Assembly: GCF_001665785.1 (NCBI RefSeq)
Contig: NZ_LZSO01000031.1
Coordinates: 310,001 to 374,000 of the forward strand
Source of the DNA: Mycolicibacterium peregrinum
GTDB taxonomy: Bacteria > Actinomycetota > Actinomycetes > Mycobacteriales > Mycobacteriaceae
DNA length: 64,000 nt
Direction of reading: 5' to 3'
Translations under genes and position numbers: made by a program
Shown here: one piece after another, positions 51,696 to 61,443 of the stretch
How the letters are laid out: every line of letters begins with the position of its first letter
Numbering within the stretch: position 1 is the first letter of the stretch
Notes under the pieces: generated by a model
What the model was told of the DNA's origin: nothing
Database searches by the model: none
The model's input: only the letters and a program-made list of their open reading frames with translations

Positions 51696-52631
51696 ATGTC
51701 AGTACAGACCAAGGGCGACGTCATCGAGGGTGCACCGGCATACTCTGACGGCTCCGTGTTCTCGGAGACGCCCACGTCGCAGAAAATGCGGCACGGATCC
51801 GGCGGATCCTCGGCCCGAGCCGCACTGAATAAGGGTGTAGCGCGAATCGCGGCGATCCCGGTGAACAGTGCGACAACCATGGGCCGGGCGGTGCTGTTGG
51901 CCGCGTCGGTGGCGCGCTATGCCGTTGTCGACGCTCTTACGCTGCGGCTGCCGTACGGAGAGTTCATCATTCAGGCCTGGCAACTGCTCAAAGTGACAGC
52001 ACTGCCGGCGATGCTGATGGCGATTCCGTTCGGCGCAATGATTGCCGTGCAACTGTCCGGCCTGGTCAACGAGGTGGGCGCGAACTCGCTGGTCGGTTCG
52101 GCCACCGGAGTCGCGGTGCTGCGCCAAGGTGCGCCGGTGACCGCCGGTTTGCTGATGGGCGGTGCCGCAGCCGCAGCCATCGCATCGGACTTCGGCGCTC
52201 GCGCCATCCGCGAGGAACTGGACGCCATGCGCGTTTTGGGCCTGGATCCTGTTCGGCGCCTGGTCGTTCCGCGCTTCCTGGCGCTGATCGCGATTGCCCC
52301 GTTGCTGTGCACGATCATCATCGCGATGGGCGTTGGCGCCGCATTCGTGATCGCGGTGACCATCAACGATGTCACGCCGGGAAGCTTCTGGTTGTCGTTC
52401 GGAGCCTTCGCCAAGCCTGTCGACGTATGGTTCACCATTGCCAAGGCCATGATCTTCGGTGCCATCGTCGCGGTGGTGTCGGCCCAGCGCGGTATCGAGG
52501 CCAAGGGCGGACCCCGCGGCGTCGCCGATGCGGTCAATGCGTCCGTCGTGATCAACGTGATCGCGATCGTCTTTGTCAATCTTGCTGTCACGCAGTTCCA
52601 GTCGATGTTCTTCCCGATGGCGGTGGCGTGA
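51696..52631 (+). CDS. yrbEA: MlaE-family permease YrbEA of the mce operon
   Basis: 311 residues. An N-terminal tail of about 60 hydrophilic residues precedes five helices; QLLKVTALPAMLMAIPFGAMIAVQ and the region FGARAIREELDAMRVLGLDPVRRLVVPR are the MlaE permease signature with the coupling EExDAMxxLGxDP helix. It forms the inner-membrane channel of the Mce lipid importer together with YrbEB and the MceG ATPase encoded elsewhere. About 90 bp of leader separates it from its predicted promoter. Confidence 0.93.
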   Translation: MSVQTKGDVIEGAPAYSDGSVFSETPTSQKMRHGSGGSSARAALNKGVARIAAIPVNSATTMGRAVLLAASVARYAVVDALTLRLPYGEFIIQAWQLLKVTALPAMLMAIPFGAMIAVQLSGLVNEVGANSLVGSATGVAVLRQGAPVTAGLLMGGAAAAAIASDFGARAIREELDAMRVLGLDPVRRLVVPRFLALIAIAPLLCTIIIAMGVGAAFVIAVTINDVTPGSFWLSFGAFAKPVDVWFTIAKAMIFGAIVAVVSAQRGIEAKGGPRGVADAVNASVVINVIAIVFVNLAVTQFQSMFFPMAVA

Positions 52632-53500
52632 TGGCCGTCGCATCTACTGGGCGTCGCAGCGCCCCCGCGAGATACCTGCGGATGCCCAAACTTCTTGCTG
52701 GGCCGCAGAAAATGCTGCAGGAAGCCGGTCAATGGGCGGTCTTCGTCGGGCAGACGTTGTATCTGCTGCCCACGACCGTCCGTCGCTACCGTCGCGAGAC
52801 GCTGCAGGTGATGAACAACCTGGCGTGGGGCAAGGGCTCGCTGATCGTCGACGGCGGTGTCATCAGCGTACTGGCCATTCTCGGTATCACTGTAGGCGCG
52901 ATCGTCGCCATCGAGGCGTTCGCGACGCTCAACCTGATCGGGCTGGGATCGCTGTCCGGGATCATCGGCGGCTGGGGCAACGTGCGCGAGATGGCGCCGC
53001 TGGTGGCCGGTGTCGCGTACGCGTCGCAGGCCGGTTGCCGGATGACCGCCGAGATCGGCTCGATGCGTATCGCCGACGAGATCGATGCCACCGAAGCTAT
53101 GGGCCTGCGGTCCATCCCGTTCGTGGTGGGCACCCGGGTCATCGGCGGATTGCTCTGCGTCCTACCGGGATTCCTGCTGACCCTGGTGATCAGCTTCTAC
53201 ATCTCCAAACTGATCATCGGCGGGGCCTACGACCAGCCGAAAGGCACCTATGACCACTACTTCGTGCAGTTCCTGACGCCCCACGACATAGCGCTGTCGC
53301 TGCTGAAAGCAGCAGTCTTCTGTACGGCCGTCACCATAATCCATTGCTATTACGGCTATTTCGCCTCTGGTGGACCGGTGGGCGTAGGGCAGGCATCGGG
53401 CCGCGCCATCCGATCGAGCCTGGTGACGATCATGGTGCTGGACCTGGCAATGACCATCCTGCTGTTCGGCATTCAACCCGACTTCGTGTTCAAGGGATAA
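52631..53500 (+). CDS. yrbEB: MlaE-family permease YrbEB of the mce operon
   Basis: 289 residues. GITVGAIVAIEAFATLNLIGLGSLSGIIGG and AGCRMTAEIGSMRIADEIDATEAMGLRSIPFVVGTRV define the second MlaE subunit. The start ATG overlaps the yrbEA stop by one base (TGATG). It forms the heterodimeric permease with YrbEA. Confidence 0.93.
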   Translation: MAVASTGRRSAPARYLRMPKLLAGPQKMLQEAGQWAVFVGQTLYLLPTTVRRYRRETLQVMNNLAWGKGSLIVDGGVISVLAILGITVGAIVAIEAFATLNLIGLGSLSGIIGGWGNVREMAPLVAGVAYASQAGCRMTAEIGSMRIADEIDATEAMGLRSIPFVVGTRVIGGLLCVLPGFLLTLVISFYISKLIIGGAYDQPKGTYDHYFVQFLTPHDIALSLLKAAVFCTAVTIIHCYYGYFASGGPVGVGQASGRAIRSSLVTIMVLDLAMTILLFGIQPDFVFKG

Positions 53501-53509
53501 GGGAGCGCC

Positions 53510-54601
53510 GTGTTATTGCGAATGACGGCTGACGCCGAGGCCCGCCGGCTACGACTGATCGGTGGGGTGCTGCTGATCTGTTGCGCGCTGGTGGTCACCT
53601 TCGCGGTAGCCAACCCGTTTCGGGAGCGGCCTGCCGGCCTCATGTCGGTCGCGCTGACCGTCCCGTACCTCGGGCAGGGTGTCACTGACGGCACACCGAT
53701 GATGTTGCACGGGGTCGAGGTTGGGACCATCGCTTCAGTCACCAAGCTGTCCAGCGGGCAGGTCCGCATCGACGCCGACCTCCAGACCCAACCAACGCAG
53801 GGGCTCACCGACGCGATCCAAATCGACTTCCGGACCGCTAACTACTTCGGCGTCACGGGTGTCAACATCACCCCCGGCGACGGCGGCAACGCGTTGCGCG
53901 ACGGTGCCAGCATCACGACGACGCCTAAGGGCAACTACACCCTGCAGACCCTGCTCTACCGCCTCGGCGAGATCACGGATGGTGTCGTCACACCCCAGTT
54001 GATCAAGGTCATCGACCGGGCGACGCGCTATACCGATGGGCTTACCCCCCTGGTCGAAACCATGGTCGTCGTCGCCGAGGCGGTCACCAAGGTGCAGACC
54101 GTATCCACCGAGCAGTTGCTGCGGCACGCCGCCGGTGTGAGTGTGGCGCTCCCGGGACTGATTCAAGGCATTTCAGACGCGGGCTGGGCCATCAACGAGC
54201 GATCCGGATTCGCAATCGCCAAGGTGACAGCAGCCGATTCGCTGCTGGGCCACGATCAAATACCGGTGATCGGGCAGCCGTTGTCGGAGGAATACTGGAA
54301 CACACGGGCCCGGCCCACCTTCAAGGTCATCTCCGGTGAATTCTTCGGGGCCCTAGGCAATCTGCTGTCCTCACACTCGACGGATCTGGTACCGGCGGTG
54401 AACATCGTCAAGACGCTGACCGATACCGTGCCCGGGCTGTTGGCGCCCGAAGACATCGGGGCCAGCCTGACCGAACTGCGCAGCCGCTTCGAAAAGATGT
54501 ATGCCGGCTCGCCAGAACAGCGTGCGCTACAGGTGCACATCGTGCTCGACAACCTTCCCGGGGTCGCGGCACCGATCGATGCGATGGGTGGTGTGTCATG
54601 A
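53510..54601 (+). CDS. mceA: Mce-family protein MceA
   Basis: 363 residues, shorter than the 400-450 of typical MceA. One N-terminal membrane helix (LIGGVLLICCALVVTFAV), the MCE domain at about 40-120 (GLMSVALTVPYLGQGVTDGTPMMLHGVEVGTIASV), then the helical tail. Mce proteins A-F form a hexameric tube that carries lipids across the periplasm. GTG start with AAGGGAG upstream, 9 bp after yrbEB. Confidence 0.9.
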   Translation: MLLRMTADAEARRLRLIGGVLLICCALVVTFAVANPFRERPAGLMSVALTVPYLGQGVTDGTPMMLHGVEVGTIASVTKLSSGQVRIDADLQTQPTQGLTDAIQIDFRTANYFGVTGVNITPGDGGNALRDGASITTTPKGNYTLQTLLYRLGEITDGVVTPQLIKVIDRATRYTDGLTPLVETMVVVAEAVTKVQTVSTEQLLRHAAGVSVALPGLIQGISDAGWAINERSGFAIAKVTAADSLLGHDQIPVIGQPLSEEYWNTRARPTFKVISGEFFGALGNLLSSHSTDLVPAVNIVKTLTDTVPGLLAPEDIGASLTELRSRFEKMYAGSPEQRALQVHIVLDNLPGVAAPIDAMGGVS

Positions 54602-55602
54602 CAGCTCGGTCTGCACTGTGGAGGTTCGTCGTCAGCGCGGCCATTGTGCTGGTGATCTTCATCGTGATCATGAATGTGCTGCGGCAACCGGTGGCCGGTG
54701 AGACCCGGGTGTTTACTGCCGAATTCGCGGATGCCTCGGGCCTGCGCCCGGATGCCGACGTGCGGGTGCGTGGCGTCCGGGTGGGCAAGGTGCAGGACAT
54801 CGCATTGGAACGCCGGTCGGGTCAGAGCGTGGCCGCCGTGCGGTTTAGCCTCGCCGACCGCTATGGGGTGGTGCCGACCAGTCGACTGTCGATCAAGTAC
54901 CAAGCGCTCACCGGGTTGCGTTACCTGGACATCACCAACCCCGTCGAATCCGACGCCATGCCGGAGTCGATGACCAGAATTCCGGTCAACATGACGCAGC
55001 CGTCCTTCGACATCACCACCCTGTTCAACGGACTTCAACCGGTACTGGCGACGCTCAGCCCGCAGGAGATCGACATCTTCACCCAGAACGCAGCGAACTT
55101 GCTGACCGGTGACGGCGGCGGCCTGGCGCCGATGCTCGACAGCATCCGCAGGCTGACGCAGTTCACTTCCGACCGTCAGCAGGTGATTTCCACCCTGATG
55201 ACAAATCTGAACGCGGTGGCCGACGAAATAGGCGGGCACTCGAAGGATCTGGTCCAGATCATCGAATGGGTCAACCGGCCTCTCGACGCCTCGCTGACAG
55301 TTCTCGACGAGTTCCGCAAGTCCGAGCTCTACGGCCCGGGCTTCACCTCGGCGGCCTCCCGGTTGCTGCTCAACATGGGGTTCGACGGTAAGACGGCGGA
55401 TATCGACCTCGGTCTCGACCGGGCATTCACCGTGCTCGACGACTTCACCGAGTCGGTCAAGAAGATCCCGGTCATCTGGGACGACATCGGCCCGCCGGCC
55501 GCGCCGGGTGATCCGGTGCCCTGCTCGAGGGGACGGGCGCAACTGCCGGAGTCGATGGATGTGCTCCTGAACGGACAAAGGGTGATCCTGTGCAATCAGT
55601 AA
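54598..55602 (+). CDS. mceB: Mce-family protein MceB
   Basis: 334 residues. N-terminal helix VVSAAIVLVIFIVIMNVL, then the MCE domain with EFADASGLRPDADVRVRGVRVGKV and ITGLRYLDI-like strand (LTGLRYLDITNPV), followed by the long helical region. The ATG overlaps the mceA stop (ATGA). Ends with a short Cys-containing tail. Confidence 0.9.
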   Translation: MTARSALWRFVVSAAIVLVIFIVIMNVLRQPVAGETRVFTAEFADASGLRPDADVRVRGVRVGKVQDIALERRSGQSVAAVRFSLADRYGVVPTSRLSIKYQALTGLRYLDITNPVESDAMPESMTRIPVNMTQPSFDITTLFNGLQPVLATLSPQEIDIFTQNAANLLTGDGGGLAPMLDSIRRLTQFTSDRQQVISTLMTNLNAVADEIGGHSKDLVQIIEWVNRPLDASLTVLDEFRKSELYGPGFTSAASRLLLNMGFDGKTADIDLGLDRAFTVLDDFTESVKKIPVIWDDIGPPAAPGDPVPCSRGRAQLPESMDVLLNGQRVILCNQ

Positions 55603-56564
55603 CGAATCTACGGTCCAACCCGACCATCTGGGGCACGGCCGCGCTGGTGCTCCTGGCGATCCTGGCAGTGGTGGCTGGTCTGCTCTACATCAGTCCGCCC
55701 GGGCAGCGCGCGGTGGTCTTCTACACGGATGATGCCGCCTCGCTGCGCTCCGGTGAGGACGTCCGAATTGCCGGCATCACGGTCGGCAAGGTCAAGGAGC
55801 TGACGATGGAGCCCGAGCGGATCAAGGTCACCGCGCTGGTCGATTCCGACGCCTTTGTCGGTGACCAGTCCCAGGTCCAGGTCCGGATGCTCACCGTGGT
55901 CGGCGGCTACTACGTCAATCTGGTCTCCCTCGGCGACAAACCTCTTGGCGCGGGGAGCATTCCGGTCAAACGGGTCACCACGCCCTACAATCTGATGACC
56001 GCGCTGACCGATGCCACCAAGATCACCGAGGATGTCGACCCGCAGCCCATCCGGGAGTCACTGGACCAGATTCAGGCCGGCATCAACGACGGCAACGTCA
56101 GCACCATCTCGGCGATCATCGATGCTGGCAATGCGTTGACTGCGACCATGGAACGCCAGCGTGGCCAGATCACGAACATCCTCAACGTCTCGGATGAGTA
56201 TCTGGACCAGCTGAACGGGTACACCGACCGCCTGCGCCAGATGATTTCCAAAGTCGCCATCCTGGAGCAGACACTCACGGTGTACAGCAAGGGTTTTGCC
56301 GCGGCGCTCACCGGTATGGGTGACATCGGCGATCGTTTCCTCAAGCCGTTCGGCGAGTTCTGGGTGAACAACCGTGACGCCTTCCTGCAGAAGGTGCGTG
56401 ACGCACAGGACCGCGTGCGGCGTTGGGCCGACAACAACAGCCGGATCATTCCCCGGTTGCGCGCGGTGCGCGACAAGATCACCCGAATGCTCGACGCCCA
56501 GAACGCCGCTCCGGAACTGTTGGCCACCAATTTCTGCATCCCGATGCCCGGGAGCCCGTGCTGA
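55590..56564 (+). CDS. mceC: Mce-family protein MceC
   Basis: 324 residues, compact compared with the usual 400 or more, and lacking the long Pro-rich C-terminus often seen in MceC. Helix WGTAALVLLAILAVVAGLLY, MCE domain DDAASLRSGEDVRIAGITVGKVKEL. The GTG start lies 13 bp inside the end of mceB, showing strong translational coupling. Confidence 0.9.
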   Translation: MQSVTNLRSNPTIWGTAALVLLAILAVVAGLLYISPPGQRAVVFYTDDAASLRSGEDVRIAGITVGKVKELTMEPERIKVTALVDSDAFVGDQSQVQVRMLTVVGGYYVNLVSLGDKPLGAGSIPVKRVTTPYNLMTALTDATKITEDVDPQPIRESLDQIQAGINDGNVSTISAIIDAGNALTATMERQRGQITNILNVSDEYLDQLNGYTDRLRQMISKVAILEQTLTVYSKGFAAALTGMGDIGDRFLKPFGEFWVNNRDAFLQKVRDAQDRVRRWADNNSRIIPRLRAVRDKITRMLDAQNAAPELLATNFCIPMPGSPC

Positions 56565-57682
56565 TGGGCGCCGCAAACCGGGGCCGCCGGCTATGTCTGC
56601 TGGCCACGACACTGGCGGTCGGCACGGTGATCGCCACAGTGTCCTCGTGCGGTGCCCAGGACACCCCGGCGGCGACGACGCGCTGCGCGATGATGCCTGA
56701 CGCGATCGGACTGTACGTCGGAAATCCCGTGACGCAGATGGGATATGAAATCGGTCAGGTCAGCGCGATCACCCCGCAAGGGACGGCGGTGCGTGTCGAC
56801 TTCACCCTCACCGAGAACCGGCAGCTGCCCGAGGACGTTCGGGCCGTCATCCGGTCCCCATCGATCGTCGCCGACCGCGCACTGGAGTTGGTCGGCAACT
56901 ATGTCGGCGGCCCAGAACTGACCGCGCAGTCCTGCGTCCCGTTGGACCGGTCGTTCTCACCCAAGACGATCTCGCAGGTGATCGGGTCCGCCCACGACTT
57001 CCTCAATGCCATCTCCGCGGACGGCTCGACGAACATCGCCGGCACCATCAGCGGTATCGATCGGCTGGCCCAGAACAACGGTGCCGGCACTGCGCAACTG
57101 TTGCGGTCATCGTCCGCGCTGCTGGACAGCCCGGACCAGGCAATCGGGGACCTGGGCTCCATCACTCGGAACCTCGCCGAGCTCACGACCATGCTGACCG
57201 ATATGCGCGAGCCCATCAAACAGATCATGCTCGATGCCCAGCAGACCACACCGGATCTGGCGCAAGCCCTCGACGGCGGTGCACGCATGGGCGGGGCGCA
57301 CGAGATGAGCAACTTCGGGCCGCTGGCCGAGGTCGTCGCCGTCCTGGAGACCCGAATGGGCGACGAAACCCAGATCACGCTCGATACGTTGAGCGCACTC
57401 ATCAGGAAGACGACCCCTCATGCCAATGCCATCTCCGATCTGTTTACGCCGGTTCCGTGGTGGATCAACACGTTTGCCAACCACATCAATAACCGGCAGT
57501 TCCACACCTTCAACATCGCGTACCGCCCGCCGATGTTCCGGGTTCCGACACACAACGGATTGGCGCTGTGCGGCATGATGAACGCCTCGACACCGGGCAG
57601 CTGCGCTGATATCAACGGGGTGCCCTACGCCGTCGACGTCGCCCTGCTGCAGTACGCCTTGACCGAGGCGGCCCGCAAATGA
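56564..57682 (+). CDS. mceD: Mce-family lipoprotein MceD
   Basis: 372 residues. Unlike most MceD proteins it has a lipoprotein signal: RRLCLLATTLAVGTVIATVSSC with Cys29 approximately as the lipid-modified residue. The MCE domain is AIGLYVGNPVTQMGYEIGQVSAITPQGTAVRVDF. A C-terminal region with paired cysteines (LCGMMNASTPGSCAD) is conserved in Mce lipoproteins. The ATG shares one base with the mceC stop. Confidence 0.88.
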   Translation: MGAANRGRRLCLLATTLAVGTVIATVSSCGAQDTPAATTRCAMMPDAIGLYVGNPVTQMGYEIGQVSAITPQGTAVRVDFTLTENRQLPEDVRAVIRSPSIVADRALELVGNYVGGPELTAQSCVPLDRSFSPKTISQVIGSAHDFLNAISADGSTNIAGTISGIDRLAQNNGAGTAQLLRSSSALLDSPDQAIGDLGSITRNLAELTTMLTDMREPIKQIMLDAQQTTPDLAQALDGGARMGGAHEMSNFGPLAEVVAVLETRMGDETQITLDTLSALIRKTTPHANAISDLFTPVPWWINTFANHINNRQFHTFNIAYRPPMFRVPTHNGLALCGMMNASTPGSCADINGVPYAVDVALLQYALTEAARK

Positions 57683-58689
57683 CGATACGCACCCGCAGGG
57701 CAATGGCGGTCGCGATCGCGGCCGGATCGGTGGCCGTCCTGGGGTCCTCATGCGCTTCGCTGACCGTGAATTCACTACCGCAGCCCGGGAATGCGTACCG
57801 CGACGGCTACGACCTGACTCTGGAATTCTCCAATGTCTTGAACCTGCCGGATCGTGCGAAGGTGGTCTTGGACGGTACCCCGGTAGGCGTGGTGACCGCA
57901 GTGAACGTCGAACAGGGCCGGGTGGATGTGACCGCCCGGATCGACTCGGTGGTGACTGTGCCCGCAAACTCGCGGGCCACCCTGCAACAGGCCACCGTGC
58001 TCGGTGACACCTATCTGGCGCTGGAACGGCCGGGCGCCGGTGCCGTACAGGGCGCGCCGATCCCGCCGGACGGCCGAATTCCGTTGGCACAGACAGTCTC
58101 ACCTCCGCAACTGGAAGACACTCTGGCCAATTTGGCGAACTTCATCGGAAGCGGCTCCATCCAGCGTGTCCAGACCAGCATCATGGGTCTGAACCGGGTC
58201 ACACCGAAGCGTTCGAATGAGTTGCGCGCCATGGTGTCGCGCGTCGCCGAGGACCTTTCCGATCTGAGCGACAACATCGACACCGTCGACCATGCGCTCG
58301 ACGGGCTCTCCCAGACGGGTACGGTCCTGAACGGCAACCGGCCCAACTATCGGTTCTGGTTCTCCGATACCGGCATGCTCGGATTTGACCGGGCCACTGA
58401 GACATCCAGTTACATCGGCACGCTGGTGCCCTCGATTGGCAGCATCTACAGCGGCGGCTACTGGATGACCCCGATGCTGAACTCGCTGGCCGATGCGATG
58501 GGTGCGGTCCAGCAGAGCAAGTGGGCCGTCGAGGACGAGCACCCGAAGTGGCAGAAGCTGATGACCGAGGACTTCATGCCCGCGGACAAATACCCCGCGA
58601 TCAACATCACGTCCATCACCGCCCCGGACGGCAGGGAACTGCTGCCCAACGTGCAGGACGTGCTCCGGATTCTGGGGGCGATGCCATGA
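57679..58689 (+). CDS. mceE: Mce-family lipoprotein MceE (LprM-like)
   Basis: 336 residues with a lipobox in AAGSVAVLGSSC (Cys25 approximately), then the MCE domain LTLEFSNVLNLPDRAKVVLDGTPVGVVTAV. It is the normal lipoprotein position of an mce operon (LprM in mce3). With MceD this gives two lipid-anchored subunits. ATG overlaps the mceD stop. Confidence 0.9.
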   Translation: MTIRTRRAMAVAIAAGSVAVLGSSCASLTVNSLPQPGNAYRDGYDLTLEFSNVLNLPDRAKVVLDGTPVGVVTAVNVEQGRVDVTARIDSVVTVPANSRATLQQATVLGDTYLALERPGAGAVQGAPIPPDGRIPLAQTVSPPQLEDTLANLANFIGSGSIQRVQTSIMGLNRVTPKRSNELRAMVSRVAEDLSDLSDNIDTVDHALDGLSQTGTVLNGNRPNYRFWFSDTGMLGFDRATETSSYIGTLVPSIGSIYSGGYWMTPMLNSLADAMGAVQQSKWAVEDEHPKWQKLMTEDFMPADKYPAINITSITAPDGRELLPNVQDVLRILGAMP

Positions 58690-59651
58690 GAACCGTGCGG
58701 AACCTGATGTCTTTCGGCGCCTTCGGGCTGATCATCGTTCTGTCGCTCGTCTACATCAGCTCCTTCGGGCTGCAGGCCAAGCCGGCTGACGACCGGGCCA
58801 ATTACTCGATGGACGTGCCCGAAATCAAGGGTCTGGTCGTCGGGTCCTCCGTGCTCTTGCGTGGCGTGCGGGTTGGCGAGGTCACCGGCATCCGGTCGGG
58901 GATCGATGATGCGACCATCGACTTCTACGTCAACCGCGAGAACAAGATTCCGGTCGACACTGACGTCCGACTGGAGAATCTGTCCGCACTCGGCGAGGCT
59001 TTCGTCGGGCTGGCGCCGCGCACCACCGACGGACCGGTTCTGCAGGACGGGCAGCACATCGTGGCCGAGGCCGTCACCGTGCCGCCGTCGATTTCCGAAC
59101 TGGCCACCAGCGTGGTCCGGGTGCTGAATCAATCCGATCCCGAAGAGCTCAAACGCGTTCTCGCCGAGGCGGATACCGGCCTGCCCGAACCGCAGGAGGT
59201 GCTGCCGAACCTGGCTCGGACCAGCGAATTGCTGCGCGCCACTGTCGAAGGCATGCAGGGGCAGGGGCAGCAGACGCTGGCCAACTTCCAGACGCTGCTA
59301 CGCAACGCCGACTGGGTCGGCCCGGTGCTGGCCGACCTGGGACCGATGGTCGGTGAAACAGGACTCAACGCCGGCCGCATCTTCACCTCGTTCACCACGA
59401 CCGTCGCCTGGAACAACCCGAGCAACATGGTCGAATTCGGCAAGTTCCTGGCCCGGATCCAGAAGTTTCTCGACGACCGTGCACCCGATATCAAGGTGCT
59501 CACCGAGGCGTTGCTCCCACAGTTCAAGGGCATCGGCGGAGCGCTGATGAACTTCGACTCGGGACAGATCCTGGACAACATGCTCAACAACATCCCCGCC
59601 GACGGCGCGGTTCAACTGCACGTCACCATCCCTGAAGCCCATAAGCCCTAG
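58686..59651 (+). CDS. mceF: Mce-family protein MceF
   Basis: 321 residues, about 100 shorter than Mce3F. N-terminal helix SFGAFGLIIVLSLVYISSFG, MCE domain SMDVPEIKGLVVGSSVLLRGVRVGEV, helical tail ending at AHKP without the acidic or Pro-rich extension. The ATG overlaps the mceE stop. It closes the hexamer set. Confidence 0.9.
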   Translation: MRTVRNLMSFGAFGLIIVLSLVYISSFGLQAKPADDRANYSMDVPEIKGLVVGSSVLLRGVRVGEVTGIRSGIDDATIDFYVNRENKIPVDTDVRLENLSALGEAFVGLAPRTTDGPVLQDGQHIVAEAVTVPPSISELATSVVRVLNQSDPEELKRVLAEADTGLPEPQEVLPNLARTSELLRATVEGMQGQGQQTLANFQTLLRNADWVGPVLADLGPMVGETGLNAGRIFTSFTTTVAWNNPSNMVEFGKFLARIQKFLDDRAPDIKVLTEALLPQFKGIGGALMNFDSGQILDNMLNNIPADGAVQLHVTIPEAHKP

Positions 59652-59667
59652 ATAAGGAGGTCAGTAA

Positions 59668-60306
59668 ATGAGCAAATCAGTCCTGGAAGTCGAGGCCGAG
59701 GTCGAACGCGACCATGACGTTGTCGAATCGGAGTCCGACTCGCCGACGGGAGAGGGCACCGGGCGGTCCGAATCGAGTGCCGGTAAACGGTTGTCGATCT
59801 CGGTGCGCAGCCTGGCGGTGTCGGTGGTCATCGCGGTGCTTGTCGCCGCGGTCGGGGTGCTGGCGTCGTTGTACATAGGCGCTGCGGGCAAGCTCGACGC
59901 ACACGAGATAGCGGCGGCGAATGAGCAGCGCGCCAAGGAGGTGGCGTTGACCTACGCGGTCAGCGCCGCCCAGATGAACTTCAAGGACTTCGGCGCCTGG
60001 AAAGGCAAGCTGGTCGACAACACCACCCCCGAGCTGAAGGAGAAGCTGGACCGCGCGGCGACCGATATGGAGCAGGTGCTCGCGCCGTTGCAGTGGAATT
60101 CCACCGCCCGTCCTTTGGCAGCGGCGGTGCGTTCCGACGCCGCGGGCATCTATGTCGTGGACACGTTCGTCAGCGTGCTGACAAAGACCGCGCAGGCCCC
60201 CGAAGGCATGCAGTCCACCGCCACCTACGGAATCACGATAGACAGCAACAAGAATTGGCAGATCAGCGATGTCGGCGGGATCGACGCCGTGCTCGGACAG
60301 AAGTGA
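59668..60306 (+). CDS. Mce-associated membrane protein
   Basis: 212 residues. An acidic cytoplasmic tail (EVEAEVERDHDVVESESDSP) precedes one helix (VSVVIAVLVAAVGVLASLYI) and a periplasmic domain of the Mas/VirB8-like fold. This is the usual first gene after mceF; homologues stabilise Mce complexes. AAGGAGGTCAG gives an excellent ribosome site. Confidence 0.87.
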   Translation: MSKSVLEVEAEVERDHDVVESESDSPTGEGTGRSESSAGKRLSISVRSLAVSVVIAVLVAAVGVLASLYIGAAGKLDAHEIAAANEQRAKEVALTYAVSAAQMNFKDFGAWKGKLVDNTTPELKEKLDRAATDMEQVLAPLQWNSTARPLAAAVRSDAAGIYVVDTFVSVLTKTAQAPEGMQSTATYGITIDSNKNWQISDVGGIDAVLGQK

Positions 60307-60320
60307 GCATCGGAGCGGTC

Positions 60321-60905
60321 ATGCGTGTAGCAGCCTGTGTGGCAACACTTGTCGCTTGTGCGGTGATGAACACACCGTCGGCCGCAGCCGACCCACCCCG
60401 TTACAACGACGCGCCCCCACCACCGCTGCCCGACGTCGTCCTGACCGCCGGCGACTGGCAACCGCAGTTCCCGTTCCCGTTCGACAAGCTTCGCAGTCAC
60501 ATCACCGAGGCGGACATCAACGCCGAGCGCGAAATGTGCCAGTGGTTCCCGCAGTACCACCAGTTGAAAGACCAGATCGAGGATCTGAACAACCTGGTGA
60601 TCCGCAACAACGGCCGTTTCGACGCGCCTGGGGTGTCCGCCTACGCTGACGCGGTCACGGTCAACATCGACAAGTCGGTCGCCTTTCTGACACCGCGGGT
60701 GCAGGCACTCACCAAGGATCAGGACCACGCCGGCGACATCTCTTTCCCGCTGTATCAGGGCGAGAGCTTCTACCGACTGTGGGAGCAACTGTCCAACGTG
60801 AGCAACGGCATCAAGGCACGGCAACCGACCTGGTTCGTGGGACCGTCGTTCCAGCACGCGCAGCGCTTCGGCAGCAAGATCAACCGTTCCCACGTCTGCG
60901 GCTAA
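60321..60905 (+). CDS. Secreted mce-linked protein
   Basis: 194 residues with a signal peptide (MRVAACVATLVACAVMNTPS, cleavage near AAA-DP) and a mature helical domain containing few Cys (EMCQWFPQYHQLKDQIEDLNN; SHVCG at the end), probably one disulfide. GTG at 60303 overlaps the previous stop, but ATG 60321 has GGAG upstream and begins the signal peptide. Comparable in place to Rv1973/Rv1974-type genes behind mce3; function unknown. Confidence 0.72.
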   Translation: MRVAACVATLVACAVMNTPSAAADPPRYNDAPPPPLPDVVLTAGDWQPQFPFPFDKLRSHITEADINAEREMCQWFPQYHQLKDQIEDLNNLVIRNNGRFDAPGVSAYADAVTVNIDKSVAFLTPRVQALTKDQDHAGDISFPLYQGESFYRLWEQLSNVSNGIKARQPTWFVGPSFQHAQRFGSKINRSHVCG

Positions 60906-60938
60906 GCAGCGCGACACCCTAGAGAAGGAACTTCGCAC

Positions 60939-61424
60939 GTGCCACATCGCTTCGTTCGGTCCGCCCGCGCCGCGGGCGCGCTGCTGACCGCGGCCTCGTC
61001 GGCGTTGGCCGGCACCGCGGTGGCCGCCCCCGCCTCGGCCGACCCCAATTCCAGCTTCACCCAGGCGGTCGTCGCAGCGCGCGCGGCCTCCAGTTGCCAG
61101 CCGCTGAAGTACGACCCGAACCTGGAGCGTGCCGCCGGCATCGTGAATCGCTCCACGGAATCATATTTTGAGACCACCTCAGCGGTGATTCCGGCCGACA
61201 CCGCACCCCAACCTCTACCCATCCTCAAGGACCTGGGCAGTCCGGCTGGCCGGGCCACCCTGCTGCAGGGCGCCTCCAAGGCCGGCGGCATGGAGGTCAA
61301 GGGCGCGATTGTGCAGGGGTACACCATCATCCCCGATTGCTCTTACACCGACTTCGGTACCAGCACGCTCTATTCGCAGTCCACCGGATACACCATGGTG
61401 GTCGCCGTGCTGGCCGGTCCGTGA
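60939..61424 (+). CDS. Secreted CAP-like mce-linked protein
   Basis: 161 residues from a GTG start preceded by AAGGAA. A signal sequence (AGALLTAASSALAGTAVAAP, cleavage near ASA-DP) precedes a domain with CQPLKYDPNLERAAGIVNRSTESYF, which resembles the first helices of SCP/CAP proteins, and a terminal strand TGYTMVVAVLAGP. Two cysteines. Similar in position to Rv1975. Role in lipid binding is conceivable by CAP precedent. Confidence 0.7.
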   Translation: MPHRFVRSARAAGALLTAASSALAGTAVAAPASADPNSSFTQAVVAARAASSCQPLKYDPNLERAAGIVNRSTESYFETTSAVIPADTAPQPLPILKDLGSPAGRATLLQGASKAGGMEVKGAIVQGYTIIPDCSYTDFGTSTLYSQSTGYTMVVAVLAGP

Positions 61425-61443
61425 TCACAGACAGGAGAGTGCA

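Noticed and set aside
51699..52643. Minus-strand frame opposite yrbEA
   Set aside because: Antisense shadow rich in Arg/His/Asp. The predicted minus-strand promoter at 51567 points away from it.
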